DNA of 8,315 bases from Clostridiales bacterium (GCA_012516295.1 JAAYWU010000141.1:1-8315); one strand, 5' to 3'; positions 1 to 6,357 are shown, numbered from the stretch's first letter. Numbers and translations: made by a program. The notes: generated by a model not told the origin, from the letters alone.

Positions 1-182
1 AAAATATCAATCATACCATTGAAAACATGCGCAAGGCAGAGGAAATGATTGAAGAAACTTCCGACGAAACCATGCGGAGAAATCTCATAGCGAAAAATGA
101 GAACCGTGAAGAAGCGCTTAAAGGAATGCGCAGGGAAATCCGCGAGGAAGCCATTGCCCGCGAAAACGGGTATAAAGCATAA
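1..182 (+). CDS. tlp: Small acid-soluble spore protein Tlp, 3' end (5' truncated by window)
   Basis: The frame starting at base 3 is open from the window edge to the TAA at 180-182 and gives about 59 residues. The stretch NHTIENMRKAEEMIEE, followed by KNENREEALKGMRREI and ending in ENGYKA, matches from memory the C-terminal two thirds of Bacillus Tlp, which has NTIENIEEAEASME, KEKNARREQSIEAFRNEI and a QNGYRS tail. Tlp proteins are small, charged, mostly helical proteins. In Bacillus they are made in the forespore under sigma-G control and packed into the spore core. The start, ribosome binding site and promoter lie outside the window, so regulation cannot be seen here. A strong terminator follows 38 bases after the stop. 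Identification rests on sequence recall, but the motif agreement runs along the whole visible length. Confidence 0.88.
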   Translation, partial: NINHTIENMRKAEEMIEETSDETMRRNLIAKNENREEALKGMRREIREEAIARENGYKA

Positions 183-214
183 CGATTGGTTCTTTAATAT
201 TGAATAAACGGTTT

Positions 215-254
215 AAAAAAGGCGCGCAGCGAAACGGCTGCGCGCCTTCTTTTA
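215..254. terminator. Bidirectional intrinsic terminator between tlp and the coiled-coil gene
   Basis: A perfect 10-bp stem, GGCGCGCAGC (221-230) with GCTGCGCGCC (237-246), encloses the 6-base loop GAAACG. On the plus strand it is followed by TTCTTTT, and on the minus strand by a run of six T (complement of 215-220). It therefore fits termination of tlp from the left and of the convergent gene at 279-533 from the right. Confidence 0.92.
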
Positions 255-278
255 TATTCTGTACGATTAAATAGGCTC

Positions 279-533
279 TTAGGCGGATTCCCTGCCCTGC
301 TTGGATTCTGTTAATTTCCTGATCACTTCTTCCGGCGACAGGTTCGATTTTTCCAGCAAGCCGGCAAGCTCAGCAAGTTGGGATTGTTTTTTCTCATTTA
401 ATAGCGATTGTTTTTTCGCCTCTAAATCTTTTATTTTCATTTGAATATTTTTTTGGCGTCTGCTCAGTTCTTCTATTTCTTTATTGATACCAGCGATTCT
501 TTCCTCTATGGATTTTTGAACTCCACGCGGCAT
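279..533 (-). CDS. Small coiled-coil protein of unknown function (84 aa)
   Basis: I do not recognise this gene with certainty. The start chosen is the ATG at 533-531 (MPRGVQKSIEERI), because AAAGGAGT (548-541) sits 7 bases upstream. The open frame extends 18 codons further, but that extension has no ribosome binding site and would run into the promoter. Residues about 8-55 are rich in E, K, Q, I and L with heptad-like spacing (IEERIAGINKEIEELSRR, then KIKDLEAKKQSLLNEKK) and should form a long helix or coiled coil. The C-terminal part LSPEEVIRKLTESKQ looks like a short helix-turn-helix-like tail of the kind seen at the end of DUF4315-like or MobC-like small proteins of clostridial integrative elements. 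That resemblance is weak and no other mobile-element gene is present. There is no signal peptide, membrane segment or cysteine. It is probably a cytoplasmic monocistron. Confidence 0.72.
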   Translation of the reverse strand: MPRGVQKSIEERIAGINKEIEELSRRQKNIQMKIKDLEAKKQSLLNEKKQSQLAELAGLLEKSNLSPEEVIRKLTESKQGRESA

Positions 534-570
534 AAAAACAACTCCTTTATGTTTAATACTGTTTACACAC

Positions 571-600
571 ATTATAGTCGGTCCCAAAAGTAATTATGCA
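571..600 (-). promoter_or_regulatory. Promoter for the small coiled-coil gene
   Basis: The minus strand carries a perfect TATAAT (576-571), 37 bases upstream of the ATG. An 18-base spacer separates it from TGCATA (600-595), a weak -35 with 3 of 6 matches. GCATA is also reminiscent of a forespore sigma -35, but the -10 favours the housekeeping factor. The remainder of the gap to the MoxR stop (601-679) shows no convincing terminator hairpin, so some read-through from the upstream operon is possible. Confidence 0.5.
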
Positions 601-679
601 TTTGTGTATTAAAAACAAAGGGGAAATCCGGAAACTATCGTAAAACGGAACGCAGCACGAATCGCAGGAAAAGCAAACT

Positions 680-2206
680 TTAGAGTTCGTCGCTGTCCTG
701 GGCGGCACGCAGGTTGTCGATTTCTTTTAAAATGCCCTGCTGCCGCTCACTAAACAGAAGTCCTTTATTATAAACATAATAGGAGTCGCAGCCGTTTTCC
801 AGAATGAACCGCGAGCTGTAAAAGTTTACCGTAAGCTCCGTAACAAAAATCACCATTTCCTGGCTTTCGCCGAATGCCGCCTCCATAAAACGGAATGCGT
901 GTTCCAGCGCGTCGGAAACCGAAGCGATTTCTTCCTTGCGCTTCGCGGTTTCTTCCCCGAAGCGCTCCTTTACGAGCGCAAACGCGGCGTCCGCGTCGCG
1001 CAGGTCCTTCATTTTCAGCGCTTCCGCATAGCCTTCCAGCGTCCGGACGCAACGGCGGGTAATTGTTTCTTCCTCACCGCCTGCCTGCCCGTTTTCCTTG
1101 CGCCGGGCAAGCGCATCCTCGGCACTCTGCGCCAACTGCCGCAGCGAAGCATCCGGAGTGCCGCCGGGCAGAAGGGCTTTCCATTCCTTCAGCCGCGCAA
1201 ACAGATCTTCCGTATACCGGTCGGTCAGGTAGGCCTGCCGGCAGAATTCGTTCAGCTTGCTTAACAGCAGGCCGATGACACTCAGCTTTTCATCGAACGG
1301 TGCTAAACGCAGTTTTGTAACCGCCTCATCCGAAAAATGCCCGTTGAGGATTTCGTCCACACGGTAATCGTCGCGGTATTTGTTGTAGAGCTCATAATAA
1401 TTGGCAAAGTCCTTTGCAATGGCCGGGTTTTGGATATACTGGAGTACCAAGTCCTGCCCGATCGGAAGCGAAAGCGCTTCGTATACGCCGATTATTTCGG
1501 AGAGGTCCTCCCAGCCGCGCGCCGTTGCAAACAGAATCCCGTCGGGCGTGGTTTCCATCCGGTAAAAGTTTTCTTTCCGGATTTCCAGGTAAGAGAGGAT
1601 CGCGCCATGGATGGACTGCCGGTAGGCGTACTCCTTCCAGACGGCGAAATCCGGCTCAATCTCTATCTTCCGCACCCTGTCCAGCGTAACAATGTCAAAT
1701 TCCCGCACCGAGCGGTTGTATTCGGGCGGGTTTCCCGCCGCTACGATCACCCAGCCCTCCGGCACTTTCTGGTTCCCGAAGGTTTTGCCCTGAAGAAACT
1801 GGAGCATGGTCGGGGCCAGCGTTTCGGAAACACAGTTGATCTCATCGATGAACAAGATACCCTCCTGAAGGCCGGTGCTCTCCATTTTATCGTAAACAGA
1901 AGCGATGATTTCACTCATGGTATACTCCGTTACCGAACGCTCCTGCCCGCCGTATGTTTTCTGAACAATGAACGGCAGGCCCACGGCGCTTTGCCTTGTG
2001 TGGTGGGTAATGGTATAAGCCACCAGCGCGACCCCGCATTCCCGGGCGGCCTGCTCGATAATCTGCGTTTTTCCCACACCGGGAGGGCCCATCAAAAGCA
2101 GCGGGCGCTGGCGGATGGGCGGAATGCGGTAATTCCCGTTTTCATCCCTTTGCAGATAGGCCCGCACCGTGTTTTTAATTTCCTCTTTTGCGTATTTAAT
2201 ATTCAT
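680..2206 (-). CDS. MoxR-family AAA+ ATPase, partner of the upstream VWA protein
   Basis: This is a 508-residue cytoplasmic AAA+ ATPase. Walker A is GPPGVGKT (residues 40-47), Walker B is ILFIDE (117-122, D121/E122), a sensor-1 Asn is in AAGNP (N159), and a candidate arginine finger is R177 in LDRVRK. The stretch THHTRQSAVGLPF (68-79) is typical of this clostridial MoxR subgroup. About 270 C-terminal residues are mostly helical and less conserved, longer than a minimal MoxR of about 330 aa. MoxR proteins form hexamers that use ATP, together with a VWA partner, to remodel or activate target complexes. The start is taken as ATG 2206 because MNIKYAKEEIKNT is the usual N-terminus as I recall it. 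It overlaps the VWA gene by 11 bases, with GGGAGGA about 12 bases upstream. Alternatives are the TTG/ATG pair at 2233/2230, which follows GGAGGA by about 8 bases and adds 8-9 residues. The overlap suggests translational coupling. The target is unknown. Confidence 0.9.
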   Translation of the reverse strand: MNIKYAKEEIKNTVRAYLQRDENGNYRIPPIRQRPLLLMGPPGVGKTQIIEQAARECGVALVAYTITHHTRQSAVGLPFIVQKTYGGQERSVTEYTMSEIIASVYDKMESTGLQEGILFIDEINCVSETLAPTMLQFLQGKTFGNQKVPEGWVIVAAGNPPEYNRSVREFDIVTLDRVRKIEIEPDFAVWKEYAYRQSIHGAILSYLEIRKENFYRMETTPDGILFATARGWEDLSEIIGVYEALSLPIGQDLVLQYIQNPAIAKDFANYYELYNKYRDDYRVDEILNGHFSDEAVTKLRLAPFDEKLSVIGLLLSKLNEFCRQAYLTDRYTEDLFARLKEWKALLPGGTPDASLRQLAQSAEDALARRKENGQAGGEEETITRRCVRTLEGYAEALKMKDLRDADAAFALVKERFGEETAKRKEEIASVSDALEHAFRFMEAAFGESQEMVIFVTELTVNFYSSRFILENGCDSYYVYNKGLLFSERQQGILKEIDNLRAAQDSDEL

Positions 2207-3563
2207 AATGAGGCAGTTCCTCCCAATCATCAATTTGGCTGTCCTCCGGGGGTTCCGGAAGCTCCCCGAAGTCCCCCGGCTCCAGAATCAGCTTCATAGC
2301 CCACGGCGGAACGTCGGCGTCGGTGTAATCCTCCCGCAGGAATACAAACGCAACGTCATAGGGCGGGCGGCGCTGCGGAAAAACGCCCCGGCCGTCCGTA
2401 AAATAAATCAGCCCTTTCAGGCGGCGGAACGCTTTTTCCGCAAGCAGTTCGTCCACATAGCGGAATACCGGGCGGAAATCGGTGCCGCCGTTCCCAATCA
2501 GTTCAAAATGCTCCATGTAATCCCGCAGTTCCGCTTCATTGGTGATTTTCCGGTCGGAGCGCACAGCTTCGTCGCACTGGATAATATGAATATTGACCTT
2601 CCGGAAAAAGCTCTCCGTATCCTTTAACACCAAATAGGTCTGCTCCAAAAAGGCTTTGACCAGCCGGCCCGAGCAGGACATGGAGGTATCCACCGCAATG
2701 ACAAAGTCCTCGATTTTCAGGGCTTCCCGCGTCTCCTGCGGCTCAATCAGCGGCAGATTCCCGTACAGGCGCATCCCATAGGAATAAAACCCCGGGTCAA
2801 ACGAATCCAAGTCCAAATGAGGCTCCTCACGAAGGACGGCAAACTTCTGCAGGAAACGGCGGTAGTCGTACCGCTCGCGGTTTTCCACCCGCACCTGCTG
2901 CAGCAAAGCCTCGGACTGCTGCGCCGGGGCGCGCGAAAGGGTTTCCATGTCCGTCTGCATTTTCCGGCTGATATCGTCCCAATTCTGCCGGGGAGAGGGC
3001 GCGCCGGCGGGCGGTTTTTCGTCCGGGTCCGGCCAGAAGGAATGGTCGTCGATGCGGAATTCGCGTTCCAATTGTTCGCGCTGCCGCGCCGGCAGGCGCA
3101 TTTCCTCCAACATGATGTAAATTCCTTCCGCTGTGGGCACTTTGAGCCTTGCGCGAAGGGTATCGTAAAAATTCTGCCGGAAGCTCGTGGAGGCAAGCCG
3201 GACGCTACGGTATGGAAGGCCGTCCAGCACAAATTCCATCGCAATATCACAGGCAAGATCCCAGAGCGCCCGATCTTCCCGCCGGGGTTTCCAAAGGTGG
3301 CGGAACACGCAATGAAGCACCAAGTGAAGATACCCCCGGTTTACAAGAGCGCGGTTCCTGCGGTAACGGTCAATCAGCTTGTCCGGGTCGTAATAAAGAG
3401 CGGTTCCGTCCGTTCCCATAAACGCGGTGGAAGGCCGCATCTCGTAAGTAAAGACGCTGAGCGCAAGGTCCAGAAACCGCATATGAAGGTAGAGTTCTGC
3501 GCGCGACGACGTCAGAATCTCATTGCCGATTTTTCGGACCCGCTCTTCCATTTCTGCCTGCAT
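2196..3563 (-). CDS. VWA-like protein with N-terminal metallopeptidase-like domain (DUF2201 type)
   Basis: A 455-residue protein with the two-part layout of DUF2201 proteins. The N-terminal part (about 10-125) resembles a putative metallopeptidase domain, with H80, H84 and H89 in HLVLHCVFRH followed by WDLACDIAME (101-110). The glutamate of an HExxH site is leucine here, so peptidase activity is doubtful. The C-terminal part (about 285-430) is a VWA fold with the MIDAS set visible: DTSMS (D292, S294, S296), T361 in GNGGTDF and D390 in YFTDG. The linker (175-215) is Pro/Ala-rich and probably flexible, and the tail is very acidic (residues 431-455). It has no signal peptide. VWA proteins paired with MoxR ATPases act as metal-dependent adaptors that bring targets to the ATPase. 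The start ATG is set by AGGAGG 7 bases upstream (complement of 3571-3578). It lies 29 bases after the LRR gene stop and overlaps the MoxR gene. Confidence 0.88.
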   Translation of the reverse strand: MQAEMEERVRKIGNEILTSSRAELYLHMRFLDLALSVFTYEMRPSTAFMGTDGTALYYDPDKLIDRYRRNRALVNRGYLHLVLHCVFRHLWKPRREDRALWDLACDIAMEFVLDGLPYRSVRLASTSFRQNFYDTLRARLKVPTAEGIYIMLEEMRLPARQREQLEREFRIDDHSFWPDPDEKPPAGAPSPRQNWDDISRKMQTDMETLSRAPAQQSEALLQQVRVENRERYDYRRFLQKFAVLREEPHLDLDSFDPGFYSYGMRLYGNLPLIEPQETREALKIEDFVIAVDTSMSCSGRLVKAFLEQTYLVLKDTESFFRKVNIHIIQCDEAVRSDRKITNEAELRDYMEHFELIGNGGTDFRPVFRYVDELLAEKAFRRLKGLIYFTDGRGVFPQRRPPYDVAFVFLREDYTDADVPPWAMKLILEPGDFGELPEPPEDSQIDDWEELPHYEY

Positions 3564-3592
3564 GGCTTTGCCTCCTTTCTTTTCCTATTGTA

Positions 3593-4558
3593 CTACAAAT
3601 CAAACACTTTTTCCTTCGGGGCAAAACGGGCGTGCTGTTCGTTGAGTAAAACGCTCAGACACTCCGCGCGCCCCCTGCGCGCCGCTTCTTCCACCGCCGC
3701 GCCGATGCTCTCCCGCGTTAATATCCCGTTTTCGGCTAAAAACACAAGCCCCTCCGGGTCGTCGTCCGTAATCAAAAGGCCCGCGGCGGCAGCAGTGTTT
3801 TCTTTTAAATGGTCCCGGTACTGTTTTGCGGCAGCCTCTGAAAGATGAAAAGGATGCCGCAGGCGTTCCAGCGCGATGCGCAGCGCCGTGGCAGGCTCGG
3901 CCTCAATCTTTGCCATTGGAAACTGCTGATCGTAATACAACGCGTCCACCCGGTTCCCCTGAAAACATTGCCGGTAACGGTAACCCGCGCCATGGATGAA
4001 ATGCTCAAAGATATGCGCGGGAGCGTTTTCCACGGATTCCTCAAAATATTCGGGAAAAATCCAAACAGCGGTTTCGCCGCCGCCCTGAAACACAACACGC
4101 ACCTCCTGCTGTATTTCCGTTAAAAGGCCGGGCAGGCAGGTCTGCTCGTCCGGGGAAGCGGAAAAGCGGATTTCCTTCAGCGCGCCGCAGTTCATAAAGG
4201 CGCCGTTGCCGATGCGTGCCGCGCCCGCACGAAGGCGGAGGCGTTCCAGCGCGGTGCAGTTATAAAACGCGTACTCCCCGATAACCTGTACCCCGGGGGG
4301 CAGATGCACTTCCCGAAGGAACGCGCCGCCGAGAAACGTTTCCCCGATTCCCGGCGCTGGCGCGCTTCCCTGGGCAGAGCGGATTTCCAACCCGGGCGGC
4401 AAACGTCTGGCGGCGGCGCCCGGAGCGGAAAACGCGTATGCGCAGATTTCCCGAACCGGCAGGCCGTCAACGCATTCCGGAATGGAAACGACGGAGCCGG
4501 CGCCCTCGCATGAAAGGACCGCCGCTCCGTTTGGAACCAATATATATTGTATCTTCAA
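3593..4558 (-). CDS. BspA-type leucine-rich-repeat protein, first gene of the MoxR/VWA operon
   Basis: A 321-residue protein. Residues about 22-130 carry degenerate BspA-type (LRR_5) repeats: VVSIPECVDGLPVREICAYAF, then LREVHLPPGVQVIGEYAF with YNCTALERLRL, then ARIGNGAFMNCGALKEIRF. The rest is not LRR. A conserved-looking block WIFPEYFEESVENAP-HIFEHFIHGAGYRYRQCF (166-199) is followed by helices, and the end (268-310) resembles ankyrin-type helical pairs (GLVFLAENG, then AARRGRAECLSVLL). There is no signal peptide, so unlike secreted BspA proteins it should be cytoplasmic, in keeping with an adaptor or substrate-recognition role beside MoxR and VWA. That role is inferred. Start: TTG 4558 is preferred, with AAGGGA 9 bases upstream. 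The frame also has a GTG at 4582 (8 more residues) without a ribosome binding site. The coding DNA is markedly GC-rich. The TAG stop lies 29 bases before the VWA gene. Confidence 0.82.
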   Translation of the reverse strand: MKIQYILVPNGAAVLSCEGAGSVVSIPECVDGLPVREICAYAFSAPGAAARRLPPGLEIRSAQGSAPAPGIGETFLGGAFLREVHLPPGVQVIGEYAFYNCTALERLRLRAGAARIGNGAFMNCGALKEIRFSASPDEQTCLPGLLTEIQQEVRVVFQGGGETAVWIFPEYFEESVENAPAHIFEHFIHGAGYRYRQCFQGNRVDALYYDQQFPMAKIEAEPATALRIALERLRHPFHLSEAAAKQYRDHLKENTAAAAGLLITDDDPEGLVFLAENGILTRESIGAAVEEAARRGRAECLSVLLNEQHARFAPKEKVFDL

Positions 4559-4606
4559 ACCGAAGCATCCCTTCTGTTGCACAAATTCGTATTTCGCGGC
4601 TCATAC

Positions 4607-4674
4607 AAAAAGGGGGCGCAAACCCGGTGGGTTCGGCTCCCAAATGCTTTTAAAATCTTGGAAATCGCTGCGCC
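4607..4674 (-). promoter_or_regulatory. Candidate transcription attenuator in the leader of the LRR/VWA/MoxR operon
   Basis: Read on the minus strand, 4641-4612 folds as a hairpin: core CGAACCC (4635-4629) with GGGTTTG (4625-4619, one G-U pair), loop ACC, extended after a bulge by GC/GC and after a mismatch by GGG/CCC. It is followed directly by five T (4611-4607), the layout of an intrinsic terminator, but lies about 50 bases before the operon's first start. Just after the predicted transcription start, GGCGCA (4674-4669) is complementary to TGCGCC (4620-4615) in the 3' arm of the hairpin. It could therefore act as an antiterminator strand. The structure is inferred by eye and no known riboswitch consensus was recognised. 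Confidence 0.42.
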
Positions 4675-4686
4675 GCTTTTTTGATT

Positions 4687-4715
4687 ATTATACTACAAAC
4701 CCCCGTAAAATTTAA
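4687..4715 (-). promoter_or_regulatory. Promoter for the LRR/VWA/MoxR operon
   Basis: The minus strand has a perfect TATAAT (4692-4687), preceded by a 17-base spacer and TTAAAT (4715-4710), a weak -35 with 3 of 6 matches. The transcription start would fall near 4680, giving a leader of about 120 bases to the TTG start. It is the only good -10 upstream of the operon in the visible region. Confidence 0.5.
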
Positions 4716-4724
4716 GCGTTTTCA

Positions 4725-4736
4725 AGGAAACTTCCT
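4725..4736. repeat. Short perfect inverted repeat upstream of the operon promoter
   Basis: AGGAA and TTCCT are separated by AC. The repeat sits roughly 35-50 bases upstream of the minus-strand -10, a position where an activator could bind, but a 5-bp arm is easily met by chance. Confidence 0.2.
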
Positions 4737-4784
4737 CTGTTTTATTCTTATAACCGCAAATTCTCTGAAACATAGAAGTTTTTC

Positions 4785-4813
4785 TTGCTAATATCCCATA
4801 AATCATGTAAGAT
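4785..4813 (+). promoter_or_regulatory. Promoter for the MFS transporter
   Basis: TTGCTA (4785-4790, 4 of 6) and TAAGAT (4808-4813, 4 of 6) are separated by exactly 17 bases. Transcription would begin near 4820, leaving a leader of about 85 bases before the ATG at 4906. Confidence 0.38.
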
Positions 4814-4846
4814 AAGAAGTACTTTGCTCTTCGTGAATAAGAAAAA

Positions 4847-4866
4847 CGGCAGGTCAAAACCAGCCG
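4847..4866. repeat. Imperfect 20-bp palindrome in the MFS leader, possible operator
   Basis: CGGC-A-GGT (4847-4854) and ACC-A-GCCG (4859-4866) form arms of 8 with one mismatch around CAAA. The site lies between the predicted promoter and the ATG, where a repressor such as those of the TetR or MarR families usually controls drug exporters. No regulator gene is in the window. It has no T-tract, so it is not a terminator. Confidence 0.33.
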
Positions 4867-4905
4867 CATTCGCTTTACTCGCAAACGGATAAGGATGATA
4901 AAAGT

Positions 4906-6357
4906 ATGGATACAAAAAAGAGAAGTTTAATGATTGCGCTTATGACGGCGATGTTCCTAGGCGCTGTGGAAGGAACGGTCGTAACGACTGCGATTCCGAC
5001 AATTGTCAAGGATTTGCAGGGATTCCAGATGATCAGCTTCGTCTTTTCGGTTTACTTACTGGCATCCGCAATTACAACGCCGATTTACGGGAAGCTCTCC
5101 GACCTTTACGGCAGGAAAAACACCCTCTCCATTGGAATATTCATTTTTATAACCGGTAGCTTCCTGTGCGGATTATCCCAGAACATGTATATGCTGATCG
5201 GGTTCCGCGTCCTTCAAGGACTGGGCGCCGGTTCGATTTTTACGGTTACATACACCATTGTGGGAGATGTTTTTACGCTGGAAGAACGGCCAAAGGTACA
5301 GGGAATGCTCGGCACAGTGTGGGGAATTGCCAGCCTGGCGGGTCCGTTCCTCGGCGGTATCATCATTGAAACGCTGACCTGGCATTGGATTTTCTTTATC
5401 AATATTCCTTTTGGCATTCTTTCGGTAATCCTTCTTCAAAAGAACATCCGGGAAAGCTTCGAAAAGAAAAAGCAGCCCTTTGATTTTGGCGGAATCATTA
5501 CTTTGTCCGCGGCAATGCTGATCTTTTTAAATATGTTTCTATCAATGAATACGGGAAACACAAACCAGAAGTATTCTTTCATCGTGTCGATAACATTGAC
5601 GCTTTTTCTGCTGTTCCTGTTTTACAAAATTGAGAAAAAAGCAAAGGAGCCGATTTTCCCTTTTGATATATTTACAAAAGAAAGCACGCTTGCGAATATC
5701 ATTTGCTTTCTGGCCTCCACGATTATGATCGGTATGGATTGCTATATGCCGATTTACCTGCAGAACGTACTCGGCTTCAGCGCGAAAATATCCGGATTAA
5801 GCATGGCGCCGATGTCGATTTCGTGGCTCATCGCATCGGTCGTCCTCGGAAGATGCATGGTGCGGCACGGCGGAAAGGCGGCAAACCTGATTTCCACCGG
5901 CATTCTTCTGGTCAGCACCCTGTGCCTGCCGACTTTAGGAACAAAGTCCCCCTTGGTCTTCGTTTTGCTCTACGTTTTTATAATGGGGTTCGGCCTTGGG
6001 GGCGTTTTCACGATTTTGACAATTATGATACAGCAATCCGTGGAATACAATAAAAGAGGCGCCGCAACCGCCGCGAATTCCCTGGTAAAGACATTGGGGG
6101 AACCCATCGGGGTCAGCATTTCCGGAAGCATTTTCAATTTATTTCTTACAAAATTCTTTGTGGAACGGGGCATTCAGGGGGTGGACCCCGGGAATTTATA
6201 CAAGTCCTCTGCAACCCATCCCGCCGTCACCGGCGAACTGACAAAGGAAGCCTTAAACAGTTCCCTTCATGTCCTGTTTATCCTGTTTCTCATCCTATCC
6301 ATCCTGTGCATGATTTTATCCATCTGCATACCGGATAAAAACAAGGCTTCGGATTAA
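4906..6357 (+). CDS. MFS multidrug exporter, DHA2 (14-TM) family
   Basis: A 483-residue integral membrane protein with about 14 hydrophobic segments, as expected for the DHA2 (EmrB/QacA-like) drug:H+ antiporters. Visible motifs are GKLSDLYGRK (motif A, 62-71, loop 2-3), GFRVLQGLGAGS (motif B, 99-110, with R101), GIASLAGPFLGG (motif C, 140-151, the antiporter motif in TM5) and WHWIFFINIPFG (159-170). TM1 carries AVEGTVVTTAIPTI, so the usual acidic residue of the LDxTVVNVALP motif is present as E22. It should export cationic or lipophilic compounds using the proton gradient. The substrate cannot be told from sequence. The ATG follows AAGGA by 10 bases. The gene stands alone, divergent from the LRR operon and convergent with ade, and is more A+T-rich than its neighbours, which hints at separate acquisition. 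There is no accompanying membrane-fusion protein, as usual in Gram-positive bacteria. Confidence 0.9.
   Translation: MDTKKRSLMIALMTAMFLGAVEGTVVTTAIPTIVKDLQGFQMISFVFSVYLLASAITTPIYGKLSDLYGRKNTLSIGIFIFITGSFLCGLSQNMYMLIGFRVLQGLGAGSIFTVTYTIVGDVFTLEERPKVQGMLGTVWGIASLAGPFLGGIIIETLTWHWIFFINIPFGILSVILLQKNIRESFEKKKQPFDFGGIITLSAAMLIFLNMFLSMNTGNTNQKYSFIVSITLTLFLLFLFYKIEKKAKEPIFPFDIFTKESTLANIICFLASTIMIGMDCYMPIYLQNVLGFSAKISGLSMAPMSISWLIASVVLGRCMVRHGGKAANLISTGILLVSTLCLPTLGTKSPLVFVLLYVFIMGFGLGGVFTILTIMIQQSVEYNKRGAATAANSLVKTLGEPIGVSISGSIFNLFLTKFFVERGIQGVDPGNLYKSSATHPAVTGELTKEALNSSLHVLFILFLILSILCMILSICIPDKNKASD

Larger units (their letters stand above)
4559..4905. other. Divergent intergenic region between the LRR operon and the MFS gene
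   Basis: This is 347 bases without a supported gene. The left third (4559-4680) is the GC-rich untranslated leader of the minus-strand operon, with a terminator-like hairpin. The right two thirds (4690-4905) are A+T-rich and hold the outward promoters and two short inverted repeats. The only open frame (4693-4884, minus, TTG start) has no ribosome binding site and low-complexity composition, and is treated as chance. Confidence 0.8.

Noticed and set aside
601..679. Possible terminator after the MoxR gene
   Set aside because: Only short direct repeats (CGCAG) are found. No inverted repeat followed by a T run on the minus strand could be built.
1337..2299. 320-aa plus-strand open frame opposite the MoxR gene
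   Set aside because: It lies antisense to a well-supported AAA+ gene, has no ribosome binding site, and its Arg/Pro/His-rich composition is typical of the reverse complement of GC-rich coding DNA.
3583..3600. TACAAT-like -10 just downstream of the LRR stop, as an internal promoter for the VWA gene
   Set aside because: There is no -35 at a workable distance, and the 29-base gap fits simple operon read-through.
2817..3848. 343-aa plus-strand open frame opposite the VWA and LRR genes
   Set aside because: It crosses two genes antisense, shows no recognisable domain and no start signal.
4562..4650. tRNA-like outline on the plus strand (GAAGCAT/ATGCTTT ends and a T-arm-like TGGGTTCGGCTCCCA)
   Set aside because: There is no D-arm with GG, no 7-base anticodon loop with a proper stem and no CCA end. 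It overlaps the LRR start region. The same bases are better explained as leader hairpins on the minus strand.
4693..4884. 63-aa minus-strand open frame in the divergent intergenic region
   Set aside because: It has a TTG start without a ribosome binding site and basic low-complexity sequence, and it overlaps the predicted promoters of both flanking genes.
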